Shown here in pieces: positions 1 through 9,638 of a DNA stretch of 64,000 bases. Position 1 is the first letter of the stretch; each line of letters begins with the position of its first letter. A program made the translations under genes and the position numbers. The DNA comes from an uncultured Prevotellaceae bacterium (GTDB lineage Bacteria; Bacteroidota; Bacteroidia; Bacteroidales; Bacteroidaceae), in assembly GCA_902776475.1 (NCBI GenBank), contig CACYQD010000013.1, positions 45,802 to 109,801 on the forward strand, in the 5' to 3' direction. The notes under the pieces were generated by a model that worked only from the letters and a program-made list of their open reading frames with translations, ran no database searches and was not told where the DNA came from.

Positions 1-1125
1 CCCGGCGTGATGCTGACCGATGCCCTGTCGAAAGGCGGTCTTTCTGTTCCCCCGCTCGACCCTGCCATCGGTGAGGAACTGAAGCAGCAGCTCTTCCCCG
101 GAGCCTCTGTTGCCAACCCCATTGACATATTGGCCACCGGAACGCCCGAACAACTTGGCAAGGCCATCGACTACTGCGAGAACCGTTTCGACAATATCGA
201 TGCCATCATGGTCATCTTCGGCACCCCTGGACTCGTGCAACTCTACGAGACCTATGATGTGCTGCACAAGAAAATCCTGGAATGCAAGAAACCCGTCTTC
301 CCCATCCTGCCCAGTCTTCACACGGCAGGTCCCGAGGTAGAGGAATTTCTCAAGAAAGGCCATGTGAACTTCAGCGACGAGGTGACCCTGGCCACCGCCC
401 TGACCCAGGTGATGCGCACCCCACCCCCAGCCCCACCTGAGATCGAGTTGTTTGGCGTGGATGTTCCCCGCATCCGTGACATCATCTCAGGCATCAAGGA
501 GAGCGGTTACATCTCCCCCAACCTCGTGCATGATCTTCTCAGTTGCGCAAGGATACCGATGGTGCCCGAGTTTGTGAGCGACAAGATCGACGAGGTGGTC
601 GGTTTCGCTGAACGCACCGGTTATCCCGTAGTGGCCAAAGTAGTGGGTCCCGTTCACAAGAGCGACGTGGGCGGCGTGACGCTGAACATCAAGAGCGCCG
701 AACATCTGCGGATGGAATTCAAGCGCATGATGAAGATTGAGGGAGCCACGTCGGTAATGGTTCAGAAGATGCTGAAAGGCACCGAACTGTTTATCGGCGC
801 CAAATACGAATCGCGTTTCGGCCATATCGTGCTTTGCGGACTGGGCGGTATCTTCGTGGAGGTGTTGAAGGATGTGAGCAGCGGTCTGGCCCCTTTGTCC
901 TATGCCGAAGCCTATTCGATGATCAAGTCGCTGCGTGCCTACAAGATCATCAAGGGCACACGCGGTCAAGCCGGCCTCAACCAGGCGAAGTTTGCCGAAG
1001 TCATCGTCCGTCTCTCCACCCTGTTGCGTTTTGCCACTGAAATCAAGGAGATGGACATCAACCCTCTGCTTGCTGATGCCGATGGTGTCACAGCCGTGGA
1101 TGCCCGAATCTATATAGAGAAATAA
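1..1125 (+). CDS. Acyl-CoA synthetase (ADP-forming), C-terminal part
   Basis: This reading frame is open from the first base, so the 5' part of the gene lies outside the window; about 374 residues remain. The first ~140 residues look like the last CoA-ligase subdomain of the alpha part. Residues ~165-374 form the ATP-grasp beta part, with the motif AKVVGPVHKSDVGGV near residue 215 and EMDINPLL near the end. The family makes acyl-CoA from an acid plus CoA, or runs in reverse to make ATP from acetyl-CoA or aryl-acetyl-CoA. The phosphorylated histidine of the alpha part would be upstream and cannot be checked. It converges on glutamine synthetase across a strong hairpin. A nearby phenylacetate-CoA ligase suggests, but does not prove, a role with organic or aryl acids. 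Confidence 0.85.
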   Translation, partial: PGVMLTDALSKGGLSVPPLDPAIGEELKQQLFPGASVANPIDILATGTPEQLGKAIDYCENRFDNIDAIMVIFGTPGLVQLYETYDVLHKKILECKKPVFPILPSLHTAGPEVEEFLKKGHVNFSDEVTLATALTQVMRTPPPAPPEIELFGVDVPRIRDIISGIKESGYISPNLVHDLLSCARIPMVPEFVSDKIDEVVGFAERTGYPVVAKVVGPVHKSDVGGVTLNIKSAEHLRMEFKRMMKIEGATSVMVQKMLKGTELFIGAKYESRFGHIVLCGLGGIFVEVLKDVSSGLAPLSYAEAYSMIKSLRAYKIIKGTRGQAGLNQAKFAEVIVRLSTLLRFATEIKEMDINPLLADADGVTAVDARIYIEK

Positions 1126-1135
1126 AAGAAGTATG

Positions 1136-1169
1136 TTTTTCATGGGCGGCACTTGCCGCCCATGAAAAA
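1136..1169. terminator. Perfect hairpin between convergent genes
   Basis: CATGGGCGGC and GCCGCCCATG form a 10-bp stem around ACTT. T5 on the left and A5 on the right extend it to 15 bp. It sits 11 bases after the acyl-CoA synthetase stop and 7 bases beyond the glutamine synthetase stop, so it can serve both strands. There is no separate T-run outside the stem. Confidence 0.65.
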
Positions 1170-1176
1170 TGAAATA

Positions 1177-2685
1177 TTATCCGCAGTGGAAATACTGGTT
1201 GACCAACCGCTGTATATCCTCATCACATCCTTTGAGGTCGCTGCGCAGCGAGCGGTCGTTGAAGGCCCGTAGTTGTCGGATGATGCTGTCGATCATCGCC
1301 TTGCTGAACACTCCGTCACGCTCATAATACTCCCGTTGTTTTTCGAGGCAGTCCGCCGAAGCCGCGCAACTGTCAGGCAGTTGGGCCAGTTGGGCGAGTC
1401 TCTGTTCATTGGCCTTGTCATGGATGTTCACATTGACGTAGGTCTGTGCAGCCACCTCCAGAGCATTCTCCATCTCGAAGCCATGGCGGCAAGCCACGCA
1501 GAGGCCAGCCATCAACTGGTAGAGATCGGCCGACCCATCCGGCGACCGCATCTCGACCGTCTGTTTCAATGTCGTGTCCACGTTTGACTCCACCTCTTTT
1601 GGATTGACGATGCGGCACATGTCCTTTCCCGCAGTCCATCCCAGCGGCACTCTGACCAATACCGACCTGTTGCGGTCACCCCAGCACACATTGGTGGGAG
1701 CCTCCTGATGCGGCACGAGTCTGAAATACGACATCGGATTCTTGTTGCCGAACGCGGTGATGCTCGGTGCGAGCACCATCATGCCTGCAATCATCCTGCG
1801 GGCATCATCACTGAGTTGACCACCATTGAGCATCATATTACGTCCATCCTTCATCAAGCGCATGTGGATATGCAGTCCGGACCCAGCTTTTCCGGTTGTG
1901 ATTTTCGGTGCGAAAGTCACGTTGAGTCCCATCTGATAGGCCAGGTTGCGGATGACCCATTTTGCAAGCATCAACTGGTCGGCAGCCCATTCCGCGCGGA
2001 CCGGCAGGAACTCAATTTCATTCTGCTCATAGACCTTGCCGTCGAGCACAAAATTGCCTACTTCTGAATGGCCGTATTTGATCTGTCCGCCCGTCTGAGC
2101 GATATAGAGCATGCATTTAGCCCTGAACTCATTGGCCTTGGCATAAGGAGCCGACTCATGGTAGCCATGCTGGTCGATGGCAGGGAAATAGCCATCATCG
2201 TCGAAGATGACATAATATTCCAATTCGCCCATGGCCTGGAATTCCATGCCTGTGACCTTCGTGAAGGCCCGACTTGCCTTGGCCAGCGTCTGTTCGGGAG
2301 CGCTGTCAAGGAGTTTTCCATCCTTATCGAAGAAAGAGCACAACATACAGAGCGTGGGAATCTCGGCAAAGGGATCCTGGAATGCTGTGGCATATCTGGG
2401 CATCACATAGAGGTCGCTGCTGTCGGCCTCAACGAAGGAGAACAAACTGCTGCCATCGACTCTTTCCCCACAGGTGAGGATTGTTTCGAGATACAGCCGA
2501 TCGGTAATGACGAAGTTGAGGGTTTTCAGTTTTCCATCCCCTCCGGGATACATGAAATTGACCATTTGGATGTCATGAGCCTCGATATACCTGATGATAT
2601 CGTCTCTGGTGAAATCACTTTGCGGTTTTTGCAGGAATGCCACCACTTTGTTGGCATTCATAGCAAGTTGATTGTAGTTGTCCAT
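1177..2685 (-). CDS. glnA: Glutamine synthetase, GSI-like family
   Basis: A 502-residue glutamine synthetase catalysing ATP-dependent amidation of glutamate in the cytoplasm. The beta-grasp N-terminal region is at residues ~20-110. The catalytic domain shows GELEYYVIFD, HSEVG, AGSGLHIHMRL (ATP and metal site) and a WGDRNRSVLVRVP segment with the substrate-binding arginines. The length is slightly above the ~440-470 usual for GSI and far below the ~700 of GSIII. Bacteroidales often carry several GS types, so this may be a secondary enzyme or a GS-like gamma-glutamyl ligase rather than the main assimilatory one. A good promoter lies directly upstream on the minus strand. The gene is single and divergent from the phenylacetate-CoA ligase. 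Confidence 0.85.
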   Translation of the reverse strand: MDNYNQLAMNANKVVAFLQKPQSDFTRDDIIRYIEAHDIQMVNFMYPGGDGKLKTLNFVITDRLYLETILTCGERVDGSSLFSFVEADSSDLYVMPRYATAFQDPFAEIPTLCMLCSFFDKDGKLLDSAPEQTLAKASRAFTKVTGMEFQAMGELEYYVIFDDDGYFPAIDQHGYHESAPYAKANEFRAKCMLYIAQTGGQIKYGHSEVGNFVLDGKVYEQNEIEFLPVRAEWAADQLMLAKWVIRNLAYQMGLNVTFAPKITTGKAGSGLHIHMRLMKDGRNMMLNGGQLSDDARRMIAGMMVLAPSITAFGNKNPMSYFRLVPHQEAPTNVCWGDRNRSVLVRVPLGWTAGKDMCRIVNPKEVESNVDTTLKQTVEMRSPDGSADLYQLMAGLCVACRHGFEMENALEVAAQTYVNVNIHDKANEQRLAQLAQLPDSCAASADCLEKQREYYERDGVFSKAMIDSIIRQLRAFNDRSLRSDLKGCDEDIQRLVNQYFHCG

Positions 2686-2715
2686 ATAGATTTAAGTGTT
2701 GAAGAATATTTTAAG

Positions 2716-2747
2716 CAAAATTATTCAAAATTCCGAAGATAACCAAA
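2716..2747 (-). promoter_or_regulatory. Bacteroidetes-type promoter for glutamine synthetase
   Basis: On the minus strand there is a TTTG -33 box (complement at 2744-2747), a 20-base spacer, then TAATTTTG (complement at 2716-2723), matching TAnnTTTG. It lies about 30 bases upstream of the start codon. Confidence 0.6.
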
Positions 2748-2766
2748 TATAATGGCCAAATAGTTT

Positions 2767-2794
2767 TTGTTTCCACTTTTTTTATGTACTTTTG
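2767..2794 (+). promoter_or_regulatory. Promoter for phenylacetate-CoA ligase
   Basis: TACTTTTG at 2787-2794 matches the Bacteroidetes -7 box TAnnTTTG. A TTG lies at 2767-2769 with a 17-base spacer, slightly short. It leaves a 5' leader of about 60 bases before the start at 2861. Confidence 0.5.
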
Positions 2795-2860
2795 TGGCTA
2801 AATGAGGTAACAAAGTCATTCATTAAACAACAATTAACAAGAAAATCACCTATTTTTATT

Positions 2861-4159
2861 ATGTATTGGAACGAGAGCATTGAATGCATGAGTCGTGAGC
2901 AATTGCGCGAGATTCAGAGCCGAAGACTGAAAAAGATTGTGAGTTACGTGTATCACAACACCCCATTTTACCGAAAGAAATTCCAAGAGATGGACCTTAC
3001 GCCTGATGACATTCAGAGTATTGATGACATCACGAAGTTGCCCTTCACCAATAAGACCGACCTGCGCGACACCTACCCCTTTGGTCTGGCCGCAGTTCCG
3101 ATGAGTCAGATTGTGCGCATCCACGCCTCCTCCGGCACGACCGGCAAACCCGTCGTGGTGCTTTACACCCGCAAGGATCTCACCATGTGGGAAGAGAGCA
3201 TCTCGCGCGCCTTCACCGCCTACGGAGCCACCAAGGAAGACATATTCCAGATTTCCTACGGCTATGGCCTTTTCACCGGAGGACTCGGCGCCCATGACGG
3301 AGCCACCAACATCGGTGCCAGTGTCATCCCCATGTCATCCGGCAATACCCAGAAGCAGATCACGCTGATGCACGATTTTGGAGCGACAGCCCTTTGCTGC
3401 ACCCCCTCCTATGCCATGTTCCTGGGCGAGGCCATGCGCGAGTCAGAATGGCCCAGGGAAGAATTCAAACTGCGCATCGGAGCCTTTGGTGCTGAGCCAT
3501 GGACAGAGAATATGCGTGTGAAGTTGGAGGAGTCGCTGGGCATCAAGGCCTACGACATCTACGGACTGAGTGAGATCTGCGGTCCCGGTGTCGGTTTCGA
3601 GTGCGAGTGTCAGAACGGCACCCATCTCAACGAAGACTACTTCCTGCCTGAGATCGTGAATCCCGAGACCGGCGAGCCACTGCCTGAAGGACAGTTTGGT
3701 GAGCTCTGCTTCACCCATCTGACGAAAGAAGGCATGCCCCTGCTGCGCTACCGCACCCACGACCTCACCGCCCTTCACTACGACAAATGCGAGTGCGGCC
3801 GCACACTGGTCCGCATGGACCGCATCCTCGGCCGTTGCGACGACATGCTGATTATCCGTGGTGTGAACGTCTTCCCGTCGCAGATTGAGTCCGTCATTCT
3901 GAAGCAGGAAGAGTTTGAGCCCCACTTCATGTTGGAGGTCGACCGCGTGAACAACACTGACACCAGTCTGTTGAAGGTGGAAGTGAAGGAAGAATATTTC
4001 ACCGACAACATGTCCGACATGGTCGGTTTGCAGAAGAAACTCGAAGGCGAGCTCCGCAGTGTGATCGGCATCGGTTTCAAGGTGAGGCTTGTGGAGCCCA
4101 AGGGCATCGAGCGCTCCACCGGCAAGGCCAAGCGCGTGATAGACAAGAGAAAGTTATAA
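2861..4159 (+). CDS. paaK: Phenylacetate-CoA ligase (AMP-forming)
   Basis: A 432-residue adenylate-forming enzyme that activates phenylacetate or a related aryl acid to its CoA thioester using ATP. The P-loop-like SSGTTGKP is at residues 90-97. Further motifs are YGLSEICGPGVGFEC, RTHDLT, and a C-terminal AMP-binding_C_2 region with GRCDDMLIIRGVNVFPSQIE. I chose the ATG at 2861 because the frame upstream is not conserved-looking and the promoter's -7 box ends at 2794. It is followed after 22 bases by an ACT-domain gene, a pairing common in Bacteroidetes and archaea next to indolepyruvate oxidoreductase. The pair probably serves aromatic amino-acid breakdown or synthesis from aryl acids; the oxidoreductase is not in view. 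Confidence 0.92.
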   Translation: MYWNESIECMSREQLREIQSRRLKKIVSYVYHNTPFYRKKFQEMDLTPDDIQSIDDITKLPFTNKTDLRDTYPFGLAAVPMSQIVRIHASSGTTGKPVVVLYTRKDLTMWEESISRAFTAYGATKEDIFQISYGYGLFTGGLGAHDGATNIGASVIPMSSGNTQKQITLMHDFGATALCCTPSYAMFLGEAMRESEWPREEFKLRIGAFGAEPWTENMRVKLEESLGIKAYDIYGLSEICGPGVGFECECQNGTHLNEDYFLPEIVNPETGEPLPEGQFGELCFTHLTKEGMPLLRYRTHDLTALHYDKCECGRTLVRMDRILGRCDDMLIIRGVNVFPSQIESVILKQEEFEPHFMLEVDRVNNTDTSLLKVEVKEEYFTDNMSDMVGLQKKLEGELRSVIGIGFKVRLVEPKGIERSTGKAKRVIDKRKL

Positions 4160-4181
4160 ACCTTAATAAAACCAGCATACT

Positions 4182-4607
4182 ATGTTAGCAAAGCAATTAT
4201 CGATTTTTCTTGAGAACAAGTCAGGTCGTCTGACAGAAGTCACCGAGGTACTCGGCAAAGCAGGAGTCAACCTGACTGCCATGAGCATCGCCGACAATTC
4301 CGACTTCGGCATTCTCCGCTGCATCGTGAGTGATCCAGAGAAAGCATACAAAGAGTTAAAAGGAGCCCATTTCACGGTCCGTCTCACCGATGTGATCGGA
4401 TTCACCTGTCCCAACACCCCCGGTTCTCTCTCTCTGGTGCTGAAATACCTCTCCGACGCAGGAGTATTCATTGAATACATGTACTCGTTCAGCAACGGCG
4501 ACGTGGCCCATGTCGTCATCCGTCCCTCTAACCTGGAAGTCTGCGAACAGATTCTGGAGTCGAAGAAAGTGGACCTCTTAGCTGCAAGCGACCTCTACAG
4601 ACTTTAA
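4182..4607 (+). CDS. Tandem ACT-domain amino-acid-binding protein
   Basis: A 141-residue protein made of two ACT domains: residues ~3-68 begin KQLSIFLENKSGRLTEVTEVLGKAGVNLTAM, and residues ~72-138 contain VIGFTCPNTPGSLSLVLKYLSDAGVFIEYMYSF. ACT domains bind amino acids and tune partner enzymes. No catalytic domain is present, so it is a stand-alone regulator or sensor. It lies 22 bases after the phenylacetate-CoA ligase and is almost certainly co-transcribed with it, so it probably links that enzyme or its pathway to aromatic amino-acid levels. The ligand is unknown. A hairpin follows the stop codon. Confidence 0.85.
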   Translation: MLAKQLSIFLENKSGRLTEVTEVLGKAGVNLTAMSIADNSDFGILRCIVSDPEKAYKELKGAHFTVRLTDVIGFTCPNTPGSLSLVLKYLSDAGVFIEYMYSFSNGDVAHVVIRPSNLEVCEQILESKKVDLLAASDLYRL

Positions 4608-4614
4608 GTTGACC

Positions 4615-4647
4615 TGTGCCACCCCTCCCCACCGGACGGGTGGCACA
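4615..4647 (+). terminator. Hairpin after the ACT gene
   Basis: TGTGCCACCC (4615-4624) and GGGTGGCACA (4638-4647) form a perfect 10-bp stem with a 13-base loop. No T-run follows. It separates the aryl-CoA gene pair from the GH3 gene, so it is a probable terminator or processing site. Confidence 0.5.
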
Positions 4648-4679
4648 TGTTGATGCCCAACCTCAAATCGCATACGAAT

Positions 4680-7013
4680 ATGAAAAGAACCCTTATTGCC
4701 CTTGGGGCAGTCCTTTTATCCATGAACATGAATGCTCAAAATGCTCCCCAGCTGCGCGCCGACAACATCGACGAGGTGATCGCAGCCATGACCTTAGAAG
4801 AAAAAGCCAAAATTCTCGTGGGAGGTGCCAACAACTTTTTCAGTGACGGAGCTGTAGTCGGCGGTGAAGCCAGTCTTGTGGCCGGTGCTGCCGGTACGAC
4901 AGCCGCCATTCCCCGCCTCGGCATCCCAGCCACGGTCTTGACCGACGGTCCTGCCGGTGTGCGCATCAACCCCACCCGCGAGGGCACCACCCAGACTTTT
5001 TATGCCACCGGTTTTCCCATAGGCACCTGTCTGGCCTCCACATGGAACACCGAATTGGTGAGAGAGGTGGGCAAGGCCATCGGCGATGAGACCAAGGAAT
5101 ATCGTTGCGACGTGATCCTCGGACCCGGTATGAACCTGCACCGCAACCCCCTCTGCGGCCGCAACTTTGAATATTACAGCGAAGACCCCTTGCTCACCGG
5201 CAAGATAGCCGCCGCCTACATCAATGGCGTGCAGGAAGAGGGTGTCGGCGTGAGTGCCAAGCATTTCGCCGTGAACTCACAGGAGACCGACCGCACGAGT
5301 GTTGACGAGCGGGTATCCCCCCGTGCAGCCCGAGAGCTCTATCTCCGCGGTTTTGAGATTGCCGTGAGGGAAAGTGCCCCTTGGACGATCATGGCCTCTT
5401 ACAACAAAGTGAACGGCACCTATTCGATGGGCAACCATGACCTGTTGACCAAGATTCTCCGTGACGATTGGGGATACCAAGGCATGGTGATGACTGACTG
5501 GATCGGCATTCGTGAGGGTTTGCGCACCATCGACGAAGTACATGCCGGCAACGACCTCATGGAACCCGGTCAGCAAAAGCAGTCGGATGAGATTGTGGAA
5601 GGAGTGAAGAGCGGCAAGCTGTCGATCAGCGATGTGGACCGCAATGTGCGCCGCATGCTCGAGTATATCGTCAAGACCCCCAGTTTCCGCCATTATGCCG
5701 CCACCAACCAACCCGACCTGAAGGGTCACGCGCAGATCACCCGTCAGACTGCCACCGAAGGCATCGTGATGCTGAAGAACAATGGCGCCCTGCCCTGGAA
5801 TGTGAATGGACAAGGCATCAAGACCGTAGCCCTCTTTGGAGTGAATTCCTACGATTTCCTGTCAGGAGGCACCGGTTCGGGCTGTGTTCATACCCCGTAC
5901 GTGGTCGATATGGTGGAAGGTCTGAAGAACGTCGGCATCAGTTCATCCCCTACCCTGACTGAGATTTACCGCAAATACATCGACTATGCCAGGGTGAAAT
6001 TCCAGGCAGACCGCCATCCTGCCCGTTGGTATCAGATGGAAATGTTTGGTCAGCAGAAATATCCTGAGATTGCCATCAGTCAGATCTGCGCCAACAATGA
6101 GGTCAAGAACTCCGATGCCGCCATTGTCACCATCGGCCGTCAGGCAGGAGAAGGTGTTGACCGTGAGATTGAAGGCGAGTTCAACCTCTCGGAGGAAGAG
6201 CGTCAGATGATTTTCGATGTCTGCAACGTCTTCCATGCCGCCGGCAAGCCCGTCATCGTGATCATCAACTCCGGTTCGGTGATAGAGACCGCCTCCTGGA
6301 GCAGTTATCCCGATGCCATCCTCTGCGCCTGGCAGCCTGGAGAAGAAGGAGGCAATTCCGTGGCCGACATCCTCACCGGCAAGGTCAATCCCTCCGGCAA
6401 GTTGACGATGACCTGGCCCATCTCCGTGGCCGACCATCCCTCAACGAAGAATTTCCCCGGCAACCTCGACTATTTCTCCTATGCCTCCATGATCTCCAAC
6501 GGTGTTCCCGTACCAGGCCATGCCTACACCAACCATGAGGAAGGCATCTACGTCGGTTACCGTCATTTCGACACCCGCCGGCAAGCCGTTGCCTACCCCT
6601 TCGGCTATGGTCTGAGCTACACCACCTTTGAGTACAGCAAGCCTGTCGTATCTCAGAAAGGCAGTCAGATTGAGGTGAGCATCACCATCAAGAACACCGG
6701 CAAGGTTGCAGGCAAGGAAATCGCCCAGGTCTATGTGAGTGCCCCCAAGGGCCAGCTGGACAAACCAGCCAAGGAGTTGAAAGCCTTTGGCAAGACCCGT
6801 GAGTTGAAGCCCGGTGAGAGTCAGACCCTGAAGATGGCCCTTCAGCACAGAGACCTCGCCTCCTTTGACGAGTCGCAGAGTGCTTGGGTGGTGGATGCCG
6901 GCACCTATGTCTTCCATATCGGCGCCAATGTGAGCGACATCCGCTCCACCGCATCGCTGAATGTAAAAGCCCTTTTGGAGAAGACGAGCACCGCCCTGTT
7001 GTTGCAAAAATAA
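4680..7013 (+). CDS. bglX: GH3 family beta-glucosidase, secreted
   Basis: A 777-residue glycoside hydrolase family 3 enzyme with a signal peptide (MKRTLIALGAVLLSMNMNAQ). The order is GH3 N-terminal barrel (~30-330), GH3 C-terminal alpha/beta domain (~370-600) and a fibronectin-III-like domain (~650-750). The catalytic nucleophile is D273 in GMVMTDWIG, and the substrate-site KHFAVNSQETDR motif is visible. Family members release glucose, or sometimes xylose, from the non-reducing end of beta-linked oligosaccharides. I chose the ATG at 4680 because it gives a clean signal peptide; 11 upstream codons overlap the hairpin. The GH94 phosphorylase begins 49 bases later, so the two are likely an operon for cello-oligosaccharides. 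The exact substrate is not determined; the symbol denotes the family. Confidence 0.9.
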   Translation: MKRTLIALGAVLLSMNMNAQNAPQLRADNIDEVIAAMTLEEKAKILVGGANNFFSDGAVVGGEASLVAGAAGTTAAIPRLGIPATVLTDGPAGVRINPTREGTTQTFYATGFPIGTCLASTWNTELVREVGKAIGDETKEYRCDVILGPGMNLHRNPLCGRNFEYYSEDPLLTGKIAAAYINGVQEEGVGVSAKHFAVNSQETDRTSVDERVSPRAARELYLRGFEIAVRESAPWTIMASYNKVNGTYSMGNHDLLTKILRDDWGYQGMVMTDWIGIREGLRTIDEVHAGNDLMEPGQQKQSDEIVEGVKSGKLSISDVDRNVRRMLEYIVKTPSFRHYAATNQPDLKGHAQITRQTATEGIVMLKNNGALPWNVNGQGIKTVALFGVNSYDFLSGGTGSGCVHTPYVVDMVEGLKNVGISSSPTLTEIYRKYIDYARVKFQADRHPARWYQMEMFGQQKYPEIAISQICANNEVKNSDAAIVTIGRQAGEGVDREIEGEFNLSEEERQMIFDVCNVFHAAGKPVIVIINSGSVIETASWSSYPDAILCAWQPGEEGGNSVADILTGKVNPSGKLTMTWPISVADHPSTKNFPGNLDYFSYASMISNGVPVPGHAYTNHEEGIYVGYRHFDTRRQAVAYPFGYGLSYTTFEYSKPVVSQKGSQIEVSITIKNTGKVAGKEIAQVYVSAPKGQLDKPAKELKAFGKTRELKPGESQTLKMALQHRDLASFDESQSAWVVDAGTYVFHIGANVSDIRSTASLNVKALLEKTSTALLLQK

Positions 7014-7062
7014 GAAAATAAAAACATAATAACCTATTAAAGATATCCAAACCAAACCCACT

Positions 7063-9507
7063 ATGACGAACAAGAAATATGGTCATTTCGATGATGCGCA
7101 ACGAGAGTACGTCATCACCGACCCCCAGACCCCATGGCCTTGGATCAATTACCTCGGCAACGAGGACTTTTTCTCCCTGATCAGTAATACCGCCGGCGGC
7201 TACTCCTTCTACAAGGACGCCAAGTTCCGCCGTCTGACCCGTTACCGCTACAACAACGTACCGATGGACAACGGCGGCCGCTACTTCTACATCAAGGACG
7301 GCGACACAGTATGGAATCCCGGGTGGAAGCCCTGCAAGACCCCCCTCGACTTCTACGAGTGCCGTCACGGCATGAGTTATACCCGCATCAACTCCCGCAA
7401 GAACGGTATCGAGGCCAGCGTGCTCTTCTTCGTTCCTCTGAAAAACTGGTGTGAGGTACAGAAACTGACCCTGAAGAACACCACTTCCGAAGAGCGCAGT
7501 CTGAAACTCTTCTCCTTTGCAGAATGGTGCCTGTGGAACGCCGCCACCGACATGGAGAATTTCCAGCGCAACTTCTCCACCGGCGAGGTGGAGATTGAGG
7601 GTTCGGTCATTTATCACAAGACCGAGTACCGCGAGCGCCGCAACCACTACGCCTACTACAGCGTGAATGTTCCCATCGACGGTTTCGACACCGACCGCGA
7701 GACCTTCGTCGGTCTCTACAATGGTTTTGACCATCCCGATGCAGTGGAGGAAGGCAAGCCCCGCAACAGCCATGCCCACGGCTGGAGTCCCATCGCCTCG
7801 CACTATATCGAGGTGAAGCTGGCACCCGGCGAGAGCCGTGACCTGATCTTCGTGCTCGGCTATGTGGAGAACAAGCAAGAAGAGAAGTTCATCGCACCCC
7901 AAGTCATCAACAAGGAGAAAGCCCTCGCCACCATCGCCCGTTTTGACACGACGGAGAAGGTGGATGCCGCTTTCGCACAATTGCATCAATATTGGGACGA
8001 CCTGCTCGACATCTTCGTCGTCGATACCGGCAACGACAAACTCGACCGGATGGTGAACATCTGGAACCAATACCAGTGCATGGTGACCTTCAACATGTCG
8101 CGCTCCGCCTCCTTCTTCGAGAGCGGCATCGGCCGCGGTATGGGTTTCCGCGACTCCAACCAAGACTTGGTCGGCTTTGTCCACCAGATTCCCGAGCGTG
8201 CCCGTCAGCGCATCATCGACATCGCCTCAACGCAGTTCCCCGATGGCGGTTGCTACCACCAATATCAACCCTTGACCAAGCGTGGCAACAATGATATCGG
8301 CGGTGGTTTCAACGACGACCCCTGCTGGCTGATTTTCGGAACGGTGGCCTATATCAAGGAGACCGGTGACTTCAGCATTCTCGAAGAGCCCGTCCCGTTC
8401 GACAACCAGCCCGGCAGTGAAGTATCGTTGATGGAGCATCTGAAAGTGTCGTTCGACCATGTGGTGAATAATCTTGGTCCTCACAAGTTGCCCCTCATCG
8501 GCCGTGCCGACTGGAATGACTGTCTGAACCTCAACTGTTTCTCCTGGGATCCCAATGAGTCGTTCCAGACCACAGAAAACAAGACCGAAGGCACCCAGGC
8601 AGAGAGTCTGATGATCGCCGGTCTGTTTGTTGTCACCGGCAACGAGTACATCTCACTCTGCCGTAAGATGGGCAACATGGCGGAAGCCGACCGTGCCCGC
8701 AAGCATGTCGATGAGATGGTGGCCGCAGTGAAACGCGACGGCTGGGACGGAGAGTGGTATCTCCGCGCCTACGACTATTATGGCCGCAAGATCGGTTCGA
8801 AGGAGAACGAAGAAGGCAAGATCTTCATCGAGAGCCAGGGCTGGTGCACAATGGCCTGTATCGGTCAGGAAGAAGGCATGGTGGAGAAATCGCTTGACTC
8901 GGTGAAGAAATACCTGGAATGCGAGCATGGCATCGTACTCAACAATCCCGCCTTCACCAAATATATCTACGAATACGGTGAGATCAGCAGCTATCCAGAG
9001 GGCTACAAAGAGAATGCCGGTATCTTCTGCCACAACAACCCATGGGTGATCATCGGCGAGACCCTTGCCGGCCGTGGTGACGACGCATGGAACCATTACC
9101 GCAAGATCCTGCCCAGTTATGTGGAGGAGAAGTTCAGCACGCTGCACAAGGTGGAGCCCTACGTGAACTGCCAGATGGTGGCCGGCAAGGATGCCGCCCG
9201 TCCCGGTGAAGGCAAGAACAGTTGGCTGACCGGCACCGCCGCCTGGATGTGGCTCACGGTGAGTCAGTACATTCTTGGCATCAAGCCCGACTACAACGGT
9301 CTGGTCATCGATCCCTGTGTGCCCTCCACCGCCCAGGAGTTTTCCGTGAAGCGCAAATTCCGCGATGCCGAATACCGCATCCGCATCTCCAATCCCAAGG
9401 GTGTCAACCGCGGTGTACTCAGCGTGGAGGTAGATGGAGTGCTGATGGAAGGCAATACCATCCTGTATGAATCCGGTTGCCACGAAGTGGTCGTGGTGAT
9501 GGGATAA
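7063..9507 (+). CDS. GH94 cellobiose phosphorylase
   Basis: An 814-residue cytoplasmic enzyme with no signal peptide; the length is typical of cellobiose phosphorylases (~810-820). It phosphorolyses cellobiose to glucose 1-phosphate and glucose, saving one ATP. An N-terminal beta-sandwich (~1-290) is followed by an (alpha/alpha)6 barrel (~310-740) and a C-terminal sheet. Barrel motifs include [23 protein letters not shown] near residue 416 and GRADWND. D483 of the last motif lines up, by motif, with the general acid of known GH94 enzymes. Chitobiose phosphorylase is related, but the overall motif set fits cellobiose better. It follows a GH3 gene by 49 bases. A strong terminator lies 12 bases after its stop. 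Confidence 0.9.
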   Translation: MTNKKYGHFDDAQREYVITDPQTPWPWINYLGNEDFFSLISNTAGGYSFYKDAKFRRLTRYRYNNVPMDNGGRYFYIKDGDTVWNPGWKPCKTPLDFYECRHGMSYTRINSRKNGIEASVLFFVPLKNWCEVQKLTLKNTTSEERSLKLFSFAEWCLWNAATDMENFQRNFSTGEVEIEGSVIYHKTEYRERRNHYAYYSVNVPIDGFDTDRETFVGLYNGFDHPDAVEEGKPRNSHAHGWSPIASHYIEVKLAPGESRDLIFVLGYVENKQEEKFIAPQVINKEKALATIARFDTTEKVDAAFAQLHQYWDDLLDIFVVDTGNDKLDRMVNIWNQYQCMVTFNMSRSASFFESGIGRGMGFRDSNQDLVGFVHQIPERARQRIIDIASTQFPDGGCYHQYQPLTKRGNNDIGGGFNDDPCWLIFGTVAYIKETGDFSILEEPVPFDNQPGSEVSLMEHLKVSFDHVVNNLGPHKLPLIGRADWNDCLNLNCFSWDPNESFQTTENKTEGTQAESLMIAGLFVVTGNEYISLCRKMGNMAEADRARKHVDEMVAAVKRDGWDGEWYLRAYDYYGRKIGSKENEEGKIFIESQGWCTMACIGQEEGMVEKSLDSVKKYLECEHGIVLNNPAFTKYIYEYGEISSYPEGYKENAGIFCHNNPWVIIGETLAGRGDDAWNHYRKILPSYVEEKFSTLHKVEPYVNCQMVAGKDAARPGEGKNSWLTGTAAWMWLTVSQYILGIKPDYNGLVIDPCVPSTAQEFSVKRKFRDAEYRIRISNPKGVNRGVLSVEVDGVLMEGNTILYESGCHEVVVVMG

Positions 9508-9519
9508 GCAGTACTACCC

Positions 9520-9565
9520 AACAGAAATCCCCTTGCAGAGGCGCTCTGCAAGGGGATTTTCTGTT
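9520..9565. terminator. Strong bidirectional terminator
   Basis: A 21-base left arm (AACAGAAATCCCCTTG..., 9520-9540) pairs with 9544-9565 around a 3-base loop (GCG), with one bulged base. The right arm contains TTTT. It lies between the GH94 gene and the convergent flotillin gene. Confidence 0.85.
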
Positions 9566-9638
9566 TCAACTGACGGTAGTCCGGGTAGTCGGAATAAGAC
9601 CTGAGTAATCGGACGAAGTCAGAATGATCTGACGAGGG

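Noticed and set aside
2686-2860. Riboswitch or attenuator between glutamine synthetase and phenylacetate-CoA ligase
   Set aside because: Only two divergent promoters are visible. Leaders are short and I see no stable stem set.
6688-8184. A 498-codon open frame antisense to the GH3/GH94 boundary
   Set aside because: It crosses two clear plus-strand genes and has shadow-like composition with no recognisable motif.
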